Made by a program: the position numbers and the translations under genes. DNA of 64,000 nt from Leptospira noumeaensis (lineage in GTDB: Bacteria; Spirochaetota; Leptospiria; Leptospirales; Leptospiraceae), in assembly GCF_004770765.1 (NCBI RefSeq), contig NZ_RQFK01000026.1:1178001-1242000 (forward strand). Direction: 5' to 3'. This document shows, piece after piece, positions 56,877 to 64,000 of this stretch (its first letter is position 1; each line of letters starts with the position of its first letter). The notes beneath the pieces were generated by a model. It ran no database searches. It was not told the DNA's origin and was given only the letters and a program-made list of their open reading frames with translations.

Positions 56877-59242
56877 ATTTTCTGTTTGATTTCTTTTTCC
56901 CAAAGTTCTAAGAATCGAATTTGTTCGAGTGATTCTACTGCTCGTTCACTTCTCGATTCTCTGACTTTTTGGATGGCGGACTCCGAATCCAATCCATGTT
57001 TCCAAATCAAATAGGCTGCGGCAACGGTTCCGGATCTTCCGAGTCCACCTACACAATGAATCAGAACCCGATGTTGGTTCACTAAAGCCTGATCCATCCA
57101 TTCTACCATTTCTTTCATCTGCGTTAGACTCGGAACTCTTTGGTCTAAAATGGGGACTTGTTTTTGTTCGATTCCATTTTGGTTCAGTTCGGATTTTAGA
57201 TCTGATACCCCATATTGAGAGTATTCTTGTTCTGTGATGAGACTAAGGACATGAGAAATCCCTTCCTTTTTGATTGTGTTTAGATCATCGGCTAACACAC
57301 GAGCTCTATCTTTTCTACCAGGAAGGATGGTAAGTCCAATTTTAGAAATGTTTTCCGATCCTCCATTGGCGATAGGTTGTAAATAATCGATCCTTAATAT
57401 TTTAGAACGTTTGATATAGTCTTTAATTTTGATGATGAGTTTGGAGCCAACATAGAGAGCCCATTTCTTTTGCCATTCATTACTTTCATCAAAAGATAAA
57501 GTATGCATCGCGTAACGTAAGGCACCTACATACATTTGATAGGGATCTCTGTCTAATTTCACCAAACGTGGGTAATAGGATCGAAGTTTGGCAATCACCC
57601 GGTAAGCTTTTTTTAGTTTTTCATTTTTTAAAAAATCGGGAGTTTCTAAACTCAGCTCAATTCCTAAATCTTCTTTGTTATGCAAATAATCAGTAAGTTC
57701 TACTGCTTCTTTCCATTCCTCTTCTGATTCAATTTTACAAAAAATAAATAGAATATCATTTTCTAGTTTTAATAAATCTCGAATGATATGGCCTCTATGG
57801 GTGTGAAAAAAATCGATAATCCATACATTTTCTTGCCCATCGATGATGATATTGGCCCCATTCAAATCACCATGAATAAAAGAAGTGTTGTGTGGGATGG
57901 CATTGTATTCTTTTAGTTCTAACAAATCCTTTTCATAAAATAAACAGGGGTTTGGAACCAATTCACCAGGAACAATTTCGATATCAGGTTTAGTTTGTGG
58001 ACCTCCCAGTAACGATTCTACTCTGGCGCGAACTGATTTGGCATATTTGGGTTGGAAGTCGTAGTATTCTAAAAGGTTCAGTTTTTCCGTGGATGCGGCT
58101 TCAAACAAACGGCCCAGTTGTTCTCCAAAGACAGTGTCAATGATTCGATCAAGGCCCGCTCCATCAGACATAGTTCCGTATATTTTTTGGAAGGTTTTGA
58201 CATTTCCATCCAACATTGCCGCATAACGATATTTAATGGCACCTCTGTTTTCTAATTCACAAAAATCTACAATAGAAGGGGCATTGTTTCCAAGAACTTC
58301 TTGGATCCTTTCAAAAGCAGTCCTTTCTTTGGCAATTAAATCACGTTCACCAATTTTCACAACACATGGCACTTGTAAATGACCCAAATGATCAATGGAT
58401 TTTGATTTTAAAACTACGTTTCCAGAAAATCCACCATCCAAGGTTTTAAACTCTACTTCTTTGCAATCTCTAAATAAATAGAGTAAAATCTGATTGTCTG
58501 TTTTGGTGATTGGGTATTTCGGATCTAACTTGAGTTTGTCTGTGGAAATTCGTGAATTGGTAGAGATCTTCTTTTCTAAATTGGGTTGGCTTCCTGTTAA
58601 AAATTCGGTAAAAGCTCCAATGGATGAAAAAACTCTTACACCTAAAATTTGTTTCAATTGATCAAGGGCAATAAAATGCATAGAAAGAGAAGAACTTGCC
58701 GTAAGTGCCGAACAAACACCAATTTCAAATTCAGGATATCTTGTTTTTAAATCATAAGCAAGGAAGGTGACTTTTGCTTCTGTCCATACTCCTGTAATAC
58801 CTACTTTTAATTTTTTACCTTTGTATGGTGTTAGTATCGACTCTAAATTTGTATCTACAAAGTCATTGAGTCCAGATGCGTTCACAATCACCCCGCGCCC
58901 TGGTTCTTCTTCAATCCATTTTTGAAAAACAAATTCAGCGCCTGATGTATCTTTTAAACAATGATTCCCAAATTGTGTTAGGTGGTCTTCTTGTGTCTTT
59001 GCATTGGGATCGTGCCAATCTCGGATATGAATCAGTTTTAATTTATTTGGATCTGTTTCATAAGCCCAGTCAAGTAAAGAAAATACAGGCCCTTCTTCCA
59101 TCATCTCACCGAGTAACCGACTTGCTTCTTGGTAACCAATGTGTAGGTAATTGGGAAGTGGATCATATTTATCCAATAAAGAAGCAAAGTCATTTTGAAG
59201 GCATTGGGTGAAGAGAATTGCTGATTCCGAATTCATGGACAA
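56873..59242 (-). CDS. three-domain fusion: degenerate nicotinamidase + APH-like kinase + dual-specificity phosphatase
   Basis: 789 aa, cytoplasmic. Residues ~8-215 form an isochorismatase/nicotinamidase fold. The metal-binding set is kept (Asp75 and His77 in HIRDWHDP, His94 in GNHCLKDTSGAEF), but the catalytic Asp, Lys and Cys positions read Cys14 (CLQNDF), Asn121 (VIVNAS) and Ala/Lys (GVWTEAKVTF). Residues ~250-610 are an aminoglycoside-phosphotransferase/TCAD9-like kinase: loop DGGFSGNVV, Lys296 in VVKIG, catalytic HGDLNGANI (457-465), and metal Asp477 in IIDFFHTH. Residues ~625-789 are a dual-specificity phosphatase: Asp700 candidate acid and P-loop HCVGGLGRSGT with Cys730 and Arg736. Monocistronic. 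Joining a kinase and phosphatase to a dead nicotinamidase suggests ligand-gated phospho-control of a small molecule or protein. Confidence 0.82.
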   Translation of the reverse strand: MSMNSESAILFTQCLQNDFASLLDKYDPLPNYLHIGYQEASRLLGEMMEEGPVFSLLDWAYETDPNKLKLIHIRDWHDPNAKTQEDHLTQFGNHCLKDTSGAEFVFQKWIEEEPGRGVIVNASGLNDFVDTNLESILTPYKGKKLKVGITGVWTEAKVTFLAYDLKTRYPEFEIGVCSALTASSSLSMHFIALDQLKQILGVRVFSSIGAFTEFLTGSQPNLEKKISTNSRISTDKLKLDPKYPITKTDNQILLYLFRDCKEVEFKTLDGGFSGNVVLKSKSIDHLGHLQVPCVVKIGERDLIAKERTAFERIQEVLGNNAPSIVDFCELENRGAIKYRYAAMLDGNVKTFQKIYGTMSDGAGLDRIIDTVFGEQLGRLFEAASTEKLNLLEYYDFQPKYAKSVRARVESLLGGPQTKPDIEIVPGELVPNPCLFYEKDLLELKEYNAIPHNTSFIHGDLNGANIIIDGQENVWIIDFFHTHRGHIIRDLLKLENDILFIFCKIESEEEWKEAVELTDYLHNKEDLGIELSLETPDFLKNEKLKKAYRVIAKLRSYYPRLVKLDRDPYQMYVGALRYAMHTLSFDESNEWQKKWALYVGSKLIIKIKDYIKRSKILRIDYLQPIANGGSENISKIGLTILPGRKDRARVLADDLNTIKKEGISHVLSLITEQEYSQYGVSDLKSELNQNGIEQKQVPILDQRVPSLTQMKEMVEWMDQALVNQHRVLIHCVGGLGRSGTVAAAYLIWKHGLDSESAIQKVRESRSERAVESLEQIRFLELWEKEIKQKI

Positions 59243-59247
59243 AAGAA

Positions 59248-59275
59248 TTGACAGCTTCCAAAATAAATCTAGAAT
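59248..59275 (+). promoter_or_regulatory. sigma-70 promoter of the septoil-knot gene
   Basis: TTGACA at 59248-59253 (perfect) and TAGAAT at 59270-59275 (5 of 6) with a 16-base spacer, 26 bases upstream of the ATG and before an AGGAG ribosome site. The best promoter visible in the window. Confidence 0.65.
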
Positions 59276-59281
59276 TTATTT
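59261..59281. promoter_or_regulatory. inverted repeat across the -10 box (candidate operator)
   Basis: AAATAAAT (59261-59268) and ATTTATTT (59274-59281) are perfect 8-base inverted arms around CTAGA. The palindrome covers the -10 hexamer, the position of a repressor site. AT-rich, so chance occurrence cannot be excluded. Confidence 0.4.
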
Positions 59282-59301
59282 CTTAAAAAATAGGAGAATG
59301 T

Positions 59302-59616
59302 ATGAAGAAGTTACTAAGTTTTGGTTTGGGAATTCTGTTCACATCCACTCTATTTGCGGGACAAGTTGGATCCGACTGTACTTTCAAAGGAAAAAAATTA
59401 TCGGGAAAGGTTCAGTTTGTTACGAGTTTCCCTGATTTCAAAGTTCAAATTGTAGATAGTTTTCCCGACTTAAAAGTCCAAAAGGTAAGTAGTTTTCCTT
59501 CTGACTGCGGCAAGTGGCAAGAGGTCACATCCTTTCCTGATTTTAAAGTTCAGATTGTTACTAGTTTTCCTGACATCAAAGTTAAGTATGTGGATTCATT
59601 TCCGGGTGTACCGTAA
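59302..59616 (+). CDS. secreted septoil-knot (DUF6150-like) repeat protein
   Basis: 104 aa: signal peptide KKLLSFGLGILFTSTLFAG, then six repeats of about 11 residues, each built on V-x-S-F-P-D-x-K-V-Q, with a two-residue insertion (SDCGKWQ) in the third. This pattern resembles the '7(1) septoil knot' domain, a small knotted beta protein. Two cysteines (SDC near the mature N-terminus and SDC in repeat 3) could form a disulfide. Monocistronic, with its own promoter and AGGAG site. Its 3' end overlaps the convergent LTA-synthase-like gene by 21 bases. Function unknown. Confidence 0.8.
   Translation: MKKLLSFGLGILFTSTLFAGQVGSDCTFKGKKLSGKVQFVTSFPDFKVQIVDSFPDLKVQKVSSFPSDCGKWQEVTSFPDFKVQIVTSFPDIKVKYVDSFPGVP
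59416..59613 (+). repeat. in-frame repeats of about 33 bp encoding the septoil-knot motif
   Basis: Six units, most 33 bases, each encoding an 11-residue SFPD motif; the third is 39 bases. Units have diverged at synonymous and non-synonymous sites, so this is an old protein repeat, not a recent tandem expansion. Confidence 0.85.
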
Positions 59617-61596
59617 AGCACCCTCAAGAGGGTAAACAGAATTACGATTCATTAGTTCTAAAGACAAATTGAAGAATGCCCTCGCATTCAAAGTTTGTCT
59701 GGAACATTGGTTTTTGTCTGCTTTACAAACCGGATCTTCGCCATAGGGGGGAACCATTTGGAAAATAAACTGAGTCTCCCCATCTACACTTTGATAGAGA
59801 ATTTTTTCGTCATCAATCCAACCACAAGCGCTACCATAAGCAAAATAAGTGCTACCTGATTTTACAGACTTGAGACGTAGGTCTTTTCCAAATCCAGCAA
59901 AGTAAGTTTCTTTTCCTACCACTCCCAAAATCGTTGGAAGAACATCCAGTTGAGATCCGATTTTTTCATCTAACTTCGGTTGAATGTATTTTGGGGAATA
60001 TAATAAAAAAGGTACCATTCGATCTTCATAAAAAGAAAGATATCTATGATGGGTATGATCCCCTACAAATACAAACAAAGTATCTTCGAAGTATTTTCTT
60101 TTTTGTATTTCCTTCATAAAAACTTCTAATGCTGAATCGGAATAATGATAGGTATTGAGATAATCAAAATCTGTTACAGAAGGATCATAAATTTCAAACT
60201 TAGAATTTGGCACCTTATAAGGATAATGTGTCGTCATGGTGAGGATGGTCATAAGAAATGGTTTGTTTTCTTTTTGGTAAGAATCCATTTCTTCTAATGC
60301 TTTCGAATACAAGTGTTCATCGTCATAACCCCAAGCACCAATTGAGTATTTTCCTGATTTACGAAAGTCTTCTTTTCCAATCAAAGTTTGAAATCCAAAA
60401 TGAGGAAGGATAGTTGCCAAACTATCAAATTTTAAATCATCTCCCGTAATGAAACTGGTTTGGTATCCAAATCCAGAAAATAGATTCCCAATCGCAGAAA
60501 AATTACTTAAAATTTGTGGTGTCCGAATGGCGGTAAGGCCTGGTCTGTCGGGAATGCTCGTCAGAACAGAAAGGAGTGCGTTACTTGTCCTCCCTCCATT
60601 GGCATAAAACTTTTTAAAACTATGACCTTTTTTCGCCAATGAGTTGTAATACGGCGTCACTTCCTTATCCAACCAAATTCCATTGGATACCGGCCAAACA
60701 TACTTTCCTGTCCAAGATTCTTGGATGACAAGAACAACATTGATGGACTTTCTCCCTGGAATTCCTTCGATTTTACGTACCAATGGAAACTCAGGATCAT
60801 TAACAAACTCGGCCCCTTCATAACCAATCTCTTCTTTCACGGCAGCCAACATATCCGTATCTGACATTTTTAAATGTTTGGGAATGGATTGGCTTTTAAA
60901 ATCATTGATGGTTGTGTAAATTCCGTTTAACGCAAGTTGGTTGATGAGAGCATCGTCCGAAATGATTGCTTCGCTTGCTCTTAACGGAGACTCTTGTGGT
61001 CCACCGCGAAATCCAATGGCGAAAAAAAGAATCCAAATCAATGTTTTTATGATTTTTTTGGGAAAAGATTCTTCTTCGTCAATTTGATTTGTAATATTGT
61101 TTTTGCGAATCCAATACCGAATTCCTAAAATATACAAAACGATAAACAGGATAAAACTTAAAATTTTAAACGGAGCTTCTTTGAAGGCAGAGGAAACGAG
61201 TACATCCAAATCTCCTAAAAAAACAATGGCTTCGTAACCAATGTGTTTGTTTGCATTTTCGAAATATAACAAATCCGCAAAAAGGTGAACCAAACAAAAG
61301 GGATAAAGAACAAGAGGAGTGATTATCCAAAAATAACGATAGGTTCTAAGTTTGGAGGCAGTCTTCCAAATAGATAAAAGATAAAAACCAACTAACAAAA
61401 TAGAAACGGTAACCCAATCAAATCGAAAGCCTAAAAAAAATGTTCCGAGTAAAATAAAAATGGGGAATTCTTCCAAACGATAGGAATAAACCAAAAGAAA
61501 CAAAACTCGACTTAAAAATAAGGTTAAAAATCCAAAGGTTATATAGGTTAGAAAGATTCGATCTGAAAATTTAAGGTTGGGAAACAACTTCGCCAT
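59596..61596 (-). CDS. LTA synthase-like membrane phosphotransferase (sulfatase fold)
   Basis: 666 aa: five hydrophobic segments (up to about residue 200) then an extracytoplasmic alkaline-phosphatase-superfamily domain. VVLVIQESWTGKYVWP holds the first metal ligands; GGRTSNALLSVLTSIP carries the threonine nucleophile position; SIGAWGYDDEHLYSKALEEM and FVFVGDHTHHRYLSFYEDRM supply the remaining ligands. The topology matches lipoteichoic acid synthases and the OpgB/MdoB-type phosphoglycerol or phosphoethanolamine transferases. In a diderm the likelier role is phosphoglycerol or phosphoethanolamine transfer to a glycan or lipid. Confidence 0.88.
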   Translation of the reverse strand: MAKLFPNLKFSDRIFLTYITFGFLTLFLSRVLFLLVYSYRLEEFPIFILLGTFFLGFRFDWVTVSILLVGFYLLSIWKTASKLRTYRYFWIITPLVLYPFCLVHLFADLLYFENANKHIGYEAIVFLGDLDVLVSSAFKEAPFKILSFILFIVLYILGIRYWIRKNNITNQIDEEESFPKKIIKTLIWILFFAIGFRGGPQESPLRASEAIISDDALINQLALNGIYTTINDFKSQSIPKHLKMSDTDMLAAVKEEIGYEGAEFVNDPEFPLVRKIEGIPGRKSINVVLVIQESWTGKYVWPVSNGIWLDKEVTPYYNSLAKKGHSFKKFYANGGRTSNALLSVLTSIPDRPGLTAIRTPQILSNFSAIGNLFSGFGYQTSFITGDDLKFDSLATILPHFGFQTLIGKEDFRKSGKYSIGAWGYDDEHLYSKALEEMDSYQKENKPFLMTILTMTTHYPYKVPNSKFEIYDPSVTDFDYLNTYHYSDSALEVFMKEIQKRKYFEDTLFVFVGDHTHHRYLSFYEDRMVPFLLYSPKYIQPKLDEKIGSQLDVLPTILGVVGKETYFAGFGKDLRLKSVKSGSTYFAYGSACGWIDDEKILYQSVDGETQFIFQMVPPYGEDPVCKADKNQCSRQTLNARAFFNLSLELMNRNSVYPLEGALRYTRK

Positions 61597-61690
61597 AAAA
61601 AAAGAATTTGCGAATGATAAGTGTGGTCAATCGACTTCCGATCTTTCAGTTGATTTATTTTCTAGCCCCTTTAGTTTTGATCCTACTCAC

Positions 61691-63136
61691 ATGAAGCCGA
61701 TCCAAAAAATACTCATCGCCAACCGTGGTGAAATTGCCGTCCGTGTCATTCGCACCGCAAAAAAAATGGGAATCAAAACGGTAGCAGTTTATTCCGATCC
61801 TGATGCCCAAAGTTTATTTGTCAGGTCAGCAGACGAAGCGTTCTCTTTAGGCGGAACGGATGCCCGTTCTTCCTATTTGAATGTAGAAAAGGTCATCCAG
61901 GCATGTATGGAAACGGGAGCAGATGCCGTTCACCCAGGTTATGGATTTTTATCGGAAAATACTGACTTTGCAAAAAAATTGGAAAAACAAGGGATTCGAT
62001 TCATTGGACCGAAACCTCATTCCATTGAAGCAATGGGTGATAAAATCGGATCACGCCTGTTAGTTGCAAAAAATGGAGTGCCAGTGGTTCCTGGTTACGA
62101 AGGTGCCTCACAAGAAATGTCGGTATTCAAAAAAGAAGCGGAAAAAATTGGATACCCAATCATGGCAAAGGCTAGTGCCGGCGGCGGTGGAAAAGGAATG
62201 CGTAGAATCAATACCCCTGAAGAATTAGAACCAGGAATTCTTTCGGCAAAACGGGAATCACTTTCTGCCTTTGGTGATGATCGTATCCTTTTAGAAAAAT
62301 ACATTACCAATCCGCGCCACGTTGAGTTTCAAATTTTTGGAGATTCACAAGGCAACATCATCCACTTACATGAAAGGGATTGTTCCTTACAGAGACGTCA
62401 CCAAAAGGTAGTCGAAGAAACTCCGGCTCCCAGTTATAATTCTGATTTAAAAACAAAGATGTCTCAAGCTGCAGTAATGGCGGCCAAAGCTGTTCAATAT
62501 GAAGGTGCAGGCACCGTTGAATTCATCTTAGGTGAAAGTGGTGAGTTTTATTTTTTAGAAATGAACACACGTTTGCAAGTGGAACATCCTGTCACGGAAA
62601 TGACCACCGGCCTTGATTTAGTGGAATGGCAAATTCGCGTCTGTCAGGGAGAACCATTACCTCAGTTACAAACCCCACCACAAAAAGGACATGCTTTAGA
62701 AGTGCGAATTTATGCAGAAGATCCAAAAGAAGGATTCCTTCCTTCTACAGGAAAAATCCATCATCTATCTTTTCCCAAACGAGATTATTTACGAATTGAT
62801 TCTGGTGTTGTTTCAGGATCTGAAATCACTATGTTTTACGATCCCATGATTGCCAAAATGATTGTATGGGGGGAAGACAGAATCACTGCCATACACCGCC
62901 TCATTGAATGTTTGTCTGAAACTATTGTATTTGGTCCAAAAACCAATTTACAATTTTTACAAAAACTTGTTTCGGCAAAAGAATTTGCAGAAGGAAAAGT
63001 TTCTACTCATTACATTGCAGATCATGAACCTGCACTTTTGGCAAACAATACAAAGGAAGAGCTTAAACTCGCTTTCGCCGGTGCATTTTTTACTTCGAAG
63101 GAATCAAGTAACCCTTGGTTGAGTGAGACCACATAA
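61691..63136 (+). CDS. biotin carboxylase subunit of acyl-CoA carboxylase
   Basis: ATP-dependent carboxylation of biotin. KPIQKILIANRGEIAVRVIR opening; ATP-grasp motifs PVVPGYEG, GYPIMAKASAGGGGKGMRRI; HERDCSLQRRHQKVVEETP and EFYFLEMNTRLQVEHPVTEM in the active site. 481 aa from ATG 61691. The reading frame stays open upstream to 61577, overlapping the LTA-synthase-like gene, but the domain begins exactly at the chosen ATG. Next to its biotin carrier, it most likely serves the carboxyltransferase at 24.7 kb. Confidence 0.95.
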   Translation: MKPIQKILIANRGEIAVRVIRTAKKMGIKTVAVYSDPDAQSLFVRSADEAFSLGGTDARSSYLNVEKVIQACMETGADAVHPGYGFLSENTDFAKKLEKQGIRFIGPKPHSIEAMGDKIGSRLLVAKNGVPVVPGYEGASQEMSVFKKEAEKIGYPIMAKASAGGGGKGMRRINTPEELEPGILSAKRESLSAFGDDRILLEKYITNPRHVEFQIFGDSQGNIIHLHERDCSLQRRHQKVVEETPAPSYNSDLKTKMSQAAVMAAKAVQYEGAGTVEFILGESGEFYFLEMNTRLQVEHPVTEMTTGLDLVEWQIRVCQGEPLPQLQTPPQKGHALEVRIYAEDPKEGFLPSTGKIHHLSFPKRDYLRIDSGVVSGSEITMFYDPMIAKMIVWGEDRITAIHRLIECLSETIVFGPKTNLQFLQKLVSAKEFAEGKVSTHYIADHEPALLANNTKEELKLAFAGAFFTSKESSNPWLSETT

Positions 63137-63137
63137 C

Positions 63138-63653
63138 ATGGATTATCTTTTTGAAACAAAATCCGGCTCTGCTTCCGTTTATGTGAGTGGATCCCAAACA
63201 CGGGTTCGTTTGGGCAAAGATTCTTTTTCATTTCATTTAGAAGATTGGATCAAAGAAGAAACTCATCCCAACGAAACAAATCCTCTTCGATCTGTTACAA
63301 TGAAAGATGGATCTGTATTACAATATTTGAAAGTAAGGAATGAAATTTTCCTCCATTGGAAAGGTGAAATTTGGAGTGGGAAACTTACCGAACGTCAGTA
63401 CGAAGCTGGTGGCCAGACCTCTCCCGAAATCAAAAGCCCGATGCCCGGAAAAGTAGTGCAAATCTCTACTGAGGTGGGAAGGGAACACAAAGGGGGAGAG
63501 ACTTTACTCATTTTGGAAGCCATGAAAATGGAGAACGCTGTTAAGGCCCCTTATCCATGCCGAGTGGAAGAAATTCGAAAATCACAAGGGGATCTGGTCC
63601 AACAGGACGAAGTGCTGATCATTTTACACAGAATCGAACCGGAAAAAACATAA
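63138..63653 (+). CDS. biotin carboxyl carrier subunit
   Basis: 171 aa from ATG 63138, one base after the biotin carboxylase stop. The N-terminal ~95 residues are a beta domain that resembles the BT (carboxylase-binding) domain of methylcrotonyl/propionyl-CoA carboxylases; the C-terminal ~75 residues are a biotinyl domain with the acceptor lysine in LEAMKMENAVKAPYP and the SPMPGKVVQI start. Together with the previous gene it forms a split alpha subunit. No terminator seen. Confidence 0.92.
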   Translation: MDYLFETKSGSASVYVSGSQTRVRLGKDSFSFHLEDWIKEETHPNETNPLRSVTMKDGSVLQYLKVRNEIFLHWKGEIWSGKLTERQYEAGGQTSPEIKSPMPGKVVQISTEVGREHKGGETLLILEAMKMENAVKAPYPCRVEEIRKSQGDLVQQDEVLIILHRIEPEKT

Positions 63654-63725
63654 ATTTTCGAATCTATTTGACATATTTTTCAAACTTCCCAGCATAAGGC
63701 AGTTTCTTTGGCTGATAGGTAGAGA

Positions 63726-64000
63726 ATGTACAATCATATTTTAAGAAGTTTCATACTTCTGTTGTTTTTTTCGTTTTTCCACGGGGTTCTCGGTCAGGAA
63801 CGTCAACCCCGTACCGACCTTCCGTTCGAGATCTCTGAAAAAAAGAGGCTGAGCGAGCGGGATTTTAAGAATAAAAAAGAGGGAGGCTACTTCACAGGTC
63901 TTCCTCTCATCAACTCCGACCCCAATGTGGGAGTAGGGTATGGGGCACGTGTGATTTATTTTTACAATGGGGAAAAGAAATCTCCCATGTTTGAATACAC
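63726..64000 (+). CDS. outer-membrane surface-antigen-type protein (5' part)
   Basis: Start of an exported protein that runs off the right edge. ATG 63726, signal peptide [17 protein letters not shown], then a charged linker and [39 protein letters not shown]. The P-L-I-x-x-D-P-x-x-G-x-G-Y pattern is typical of Omp85/bacterial surface antigen (D15-like) barrels. 91 residues visible. A TTGACA at 63668-63673 could be its -35, but the -10 is unclear. Confidence 0.6.
   Translation, partial: MYNHILRSFILLLFFSFFHGVLGQERQPRTDLPFEISEKKRLSERDFKNKKEGGYFTGLPLINSDPNVGVGYGARVIYFYNGEKKSPMFEY

Noticed and set aside
59416..59613. Short regular repeats that could be taken for a CRISPR array
   Set aside because: Repeats are contiguous coding units without spacers, are divergent in sequence and encode a clear protein motif; no cas genes nearby.
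61577..61690. 38-residue N-terminal extension of biotin carboxylase
   Set aside because: Overlaps the divergent LTA-synthase-like gene and has no similarity to the enzyme; the domain starts at 61691.

Overview
The window is chromosomal DNA from a spirochaete of the genus Leptospira, most likely a saprophytic-type species. Evidence for this is the moderate-to-low GC content, the many spirochaete-style lipoproteins with relaxed lipoboxes, a DUF1574-type protein, the mix of an LPS-type outer envelope (LptF/G permease, TonB receptor, outer-membrane barrels) with spirochaetal signalling proteins, and frequent GTG/TTG starts. Genus and species are inferred from gene content, not from a marker gene. 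Coding density is very high, no gene-free stretch exceeds 300 bases, and no insertion sequence, prophage, integrase or CRISPR array was seen.

Layout. 1-4.4 kb (minus): end of gpmI, then a TonB-dependent receptor coupled to a predicted beta-propeller lipoprotein whose signal-peptide region carries a duplicated 41-bp element. 4.5-7.4 kb: PfkB kinase and a histidine kinase/response regulator pair. 7.4-15.1 kb (plus): a tightly overlapping run with a Gld-type ABC exporter (ATPase, permease, GldG-like, DUF4340-like), a membrane protein, mpl and pheS. 15.1-18.9 kb (minus): thiolase-like protein and three hypothetical genes. 19-26.7 kb (plus): rpsT with a UUG start, tRNA-Val, glmM-glmS-GlmU-like (a full hexosamine route), an alpha/beta hydrolase, an acyl-CoA carboxylase beta subunit and a STAS protein. 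26.7-32.5 kb: DJ-1 protein, HtrA protease, ruvB, TonB-like protein, serine hydrolase with a separate small domain protein, SufE.

32.5-46 kb: lipoprotein and TPR-type genes, a 59-residue zinc ribbon, rsmD, PBP1C, hot-dog thioesterase, SpoIIE-type phosphatase and LptF/G permease; then a DprE1/DprE2-like epimerase pair, a NYN nuclease, and an MBOAT plus SGNH-like DUF1574 O-acylation pair. 46-55 kb (minus): membrane adenylate/guanylate cyclase - FecR/Fn3 protein - secreted protein operon, an outer-membrane barrel with a lipoprotein, truA and DUF2225. 55-64 kb: Leptospira-type secreted protein, PlsC-like acyltransferase, a 789-residue three-domain protein (degenerate nicotinamidase + aminoglycoside-phosphotransferase-like kinase + dual-specificity phosphatase), a secreted septoil-knot repeat protein, an LTA-synthase-like phosphotransferase, biotin carboxylase and biotin carrier protein, and the start of an outer-membrane protein.

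Main themes are envelope construction (UDP-GlcNAc supply, peptidoglycan recycling and synthesis, LPS export, polysaccharide acylation, polyprenyl-sugar epimerisation), signal transduction, and acyl-CoA metabolism. The most unusual locus is the three-domain fusion at 56.9-59.2 kb. Other notable loci are the receptor/propeller pair with its intragenic repeat, the DprE-like pair lacking the benzothiazinone-reactive cysteine, and the septoil-knot gene with a palindrome across its -10 box.
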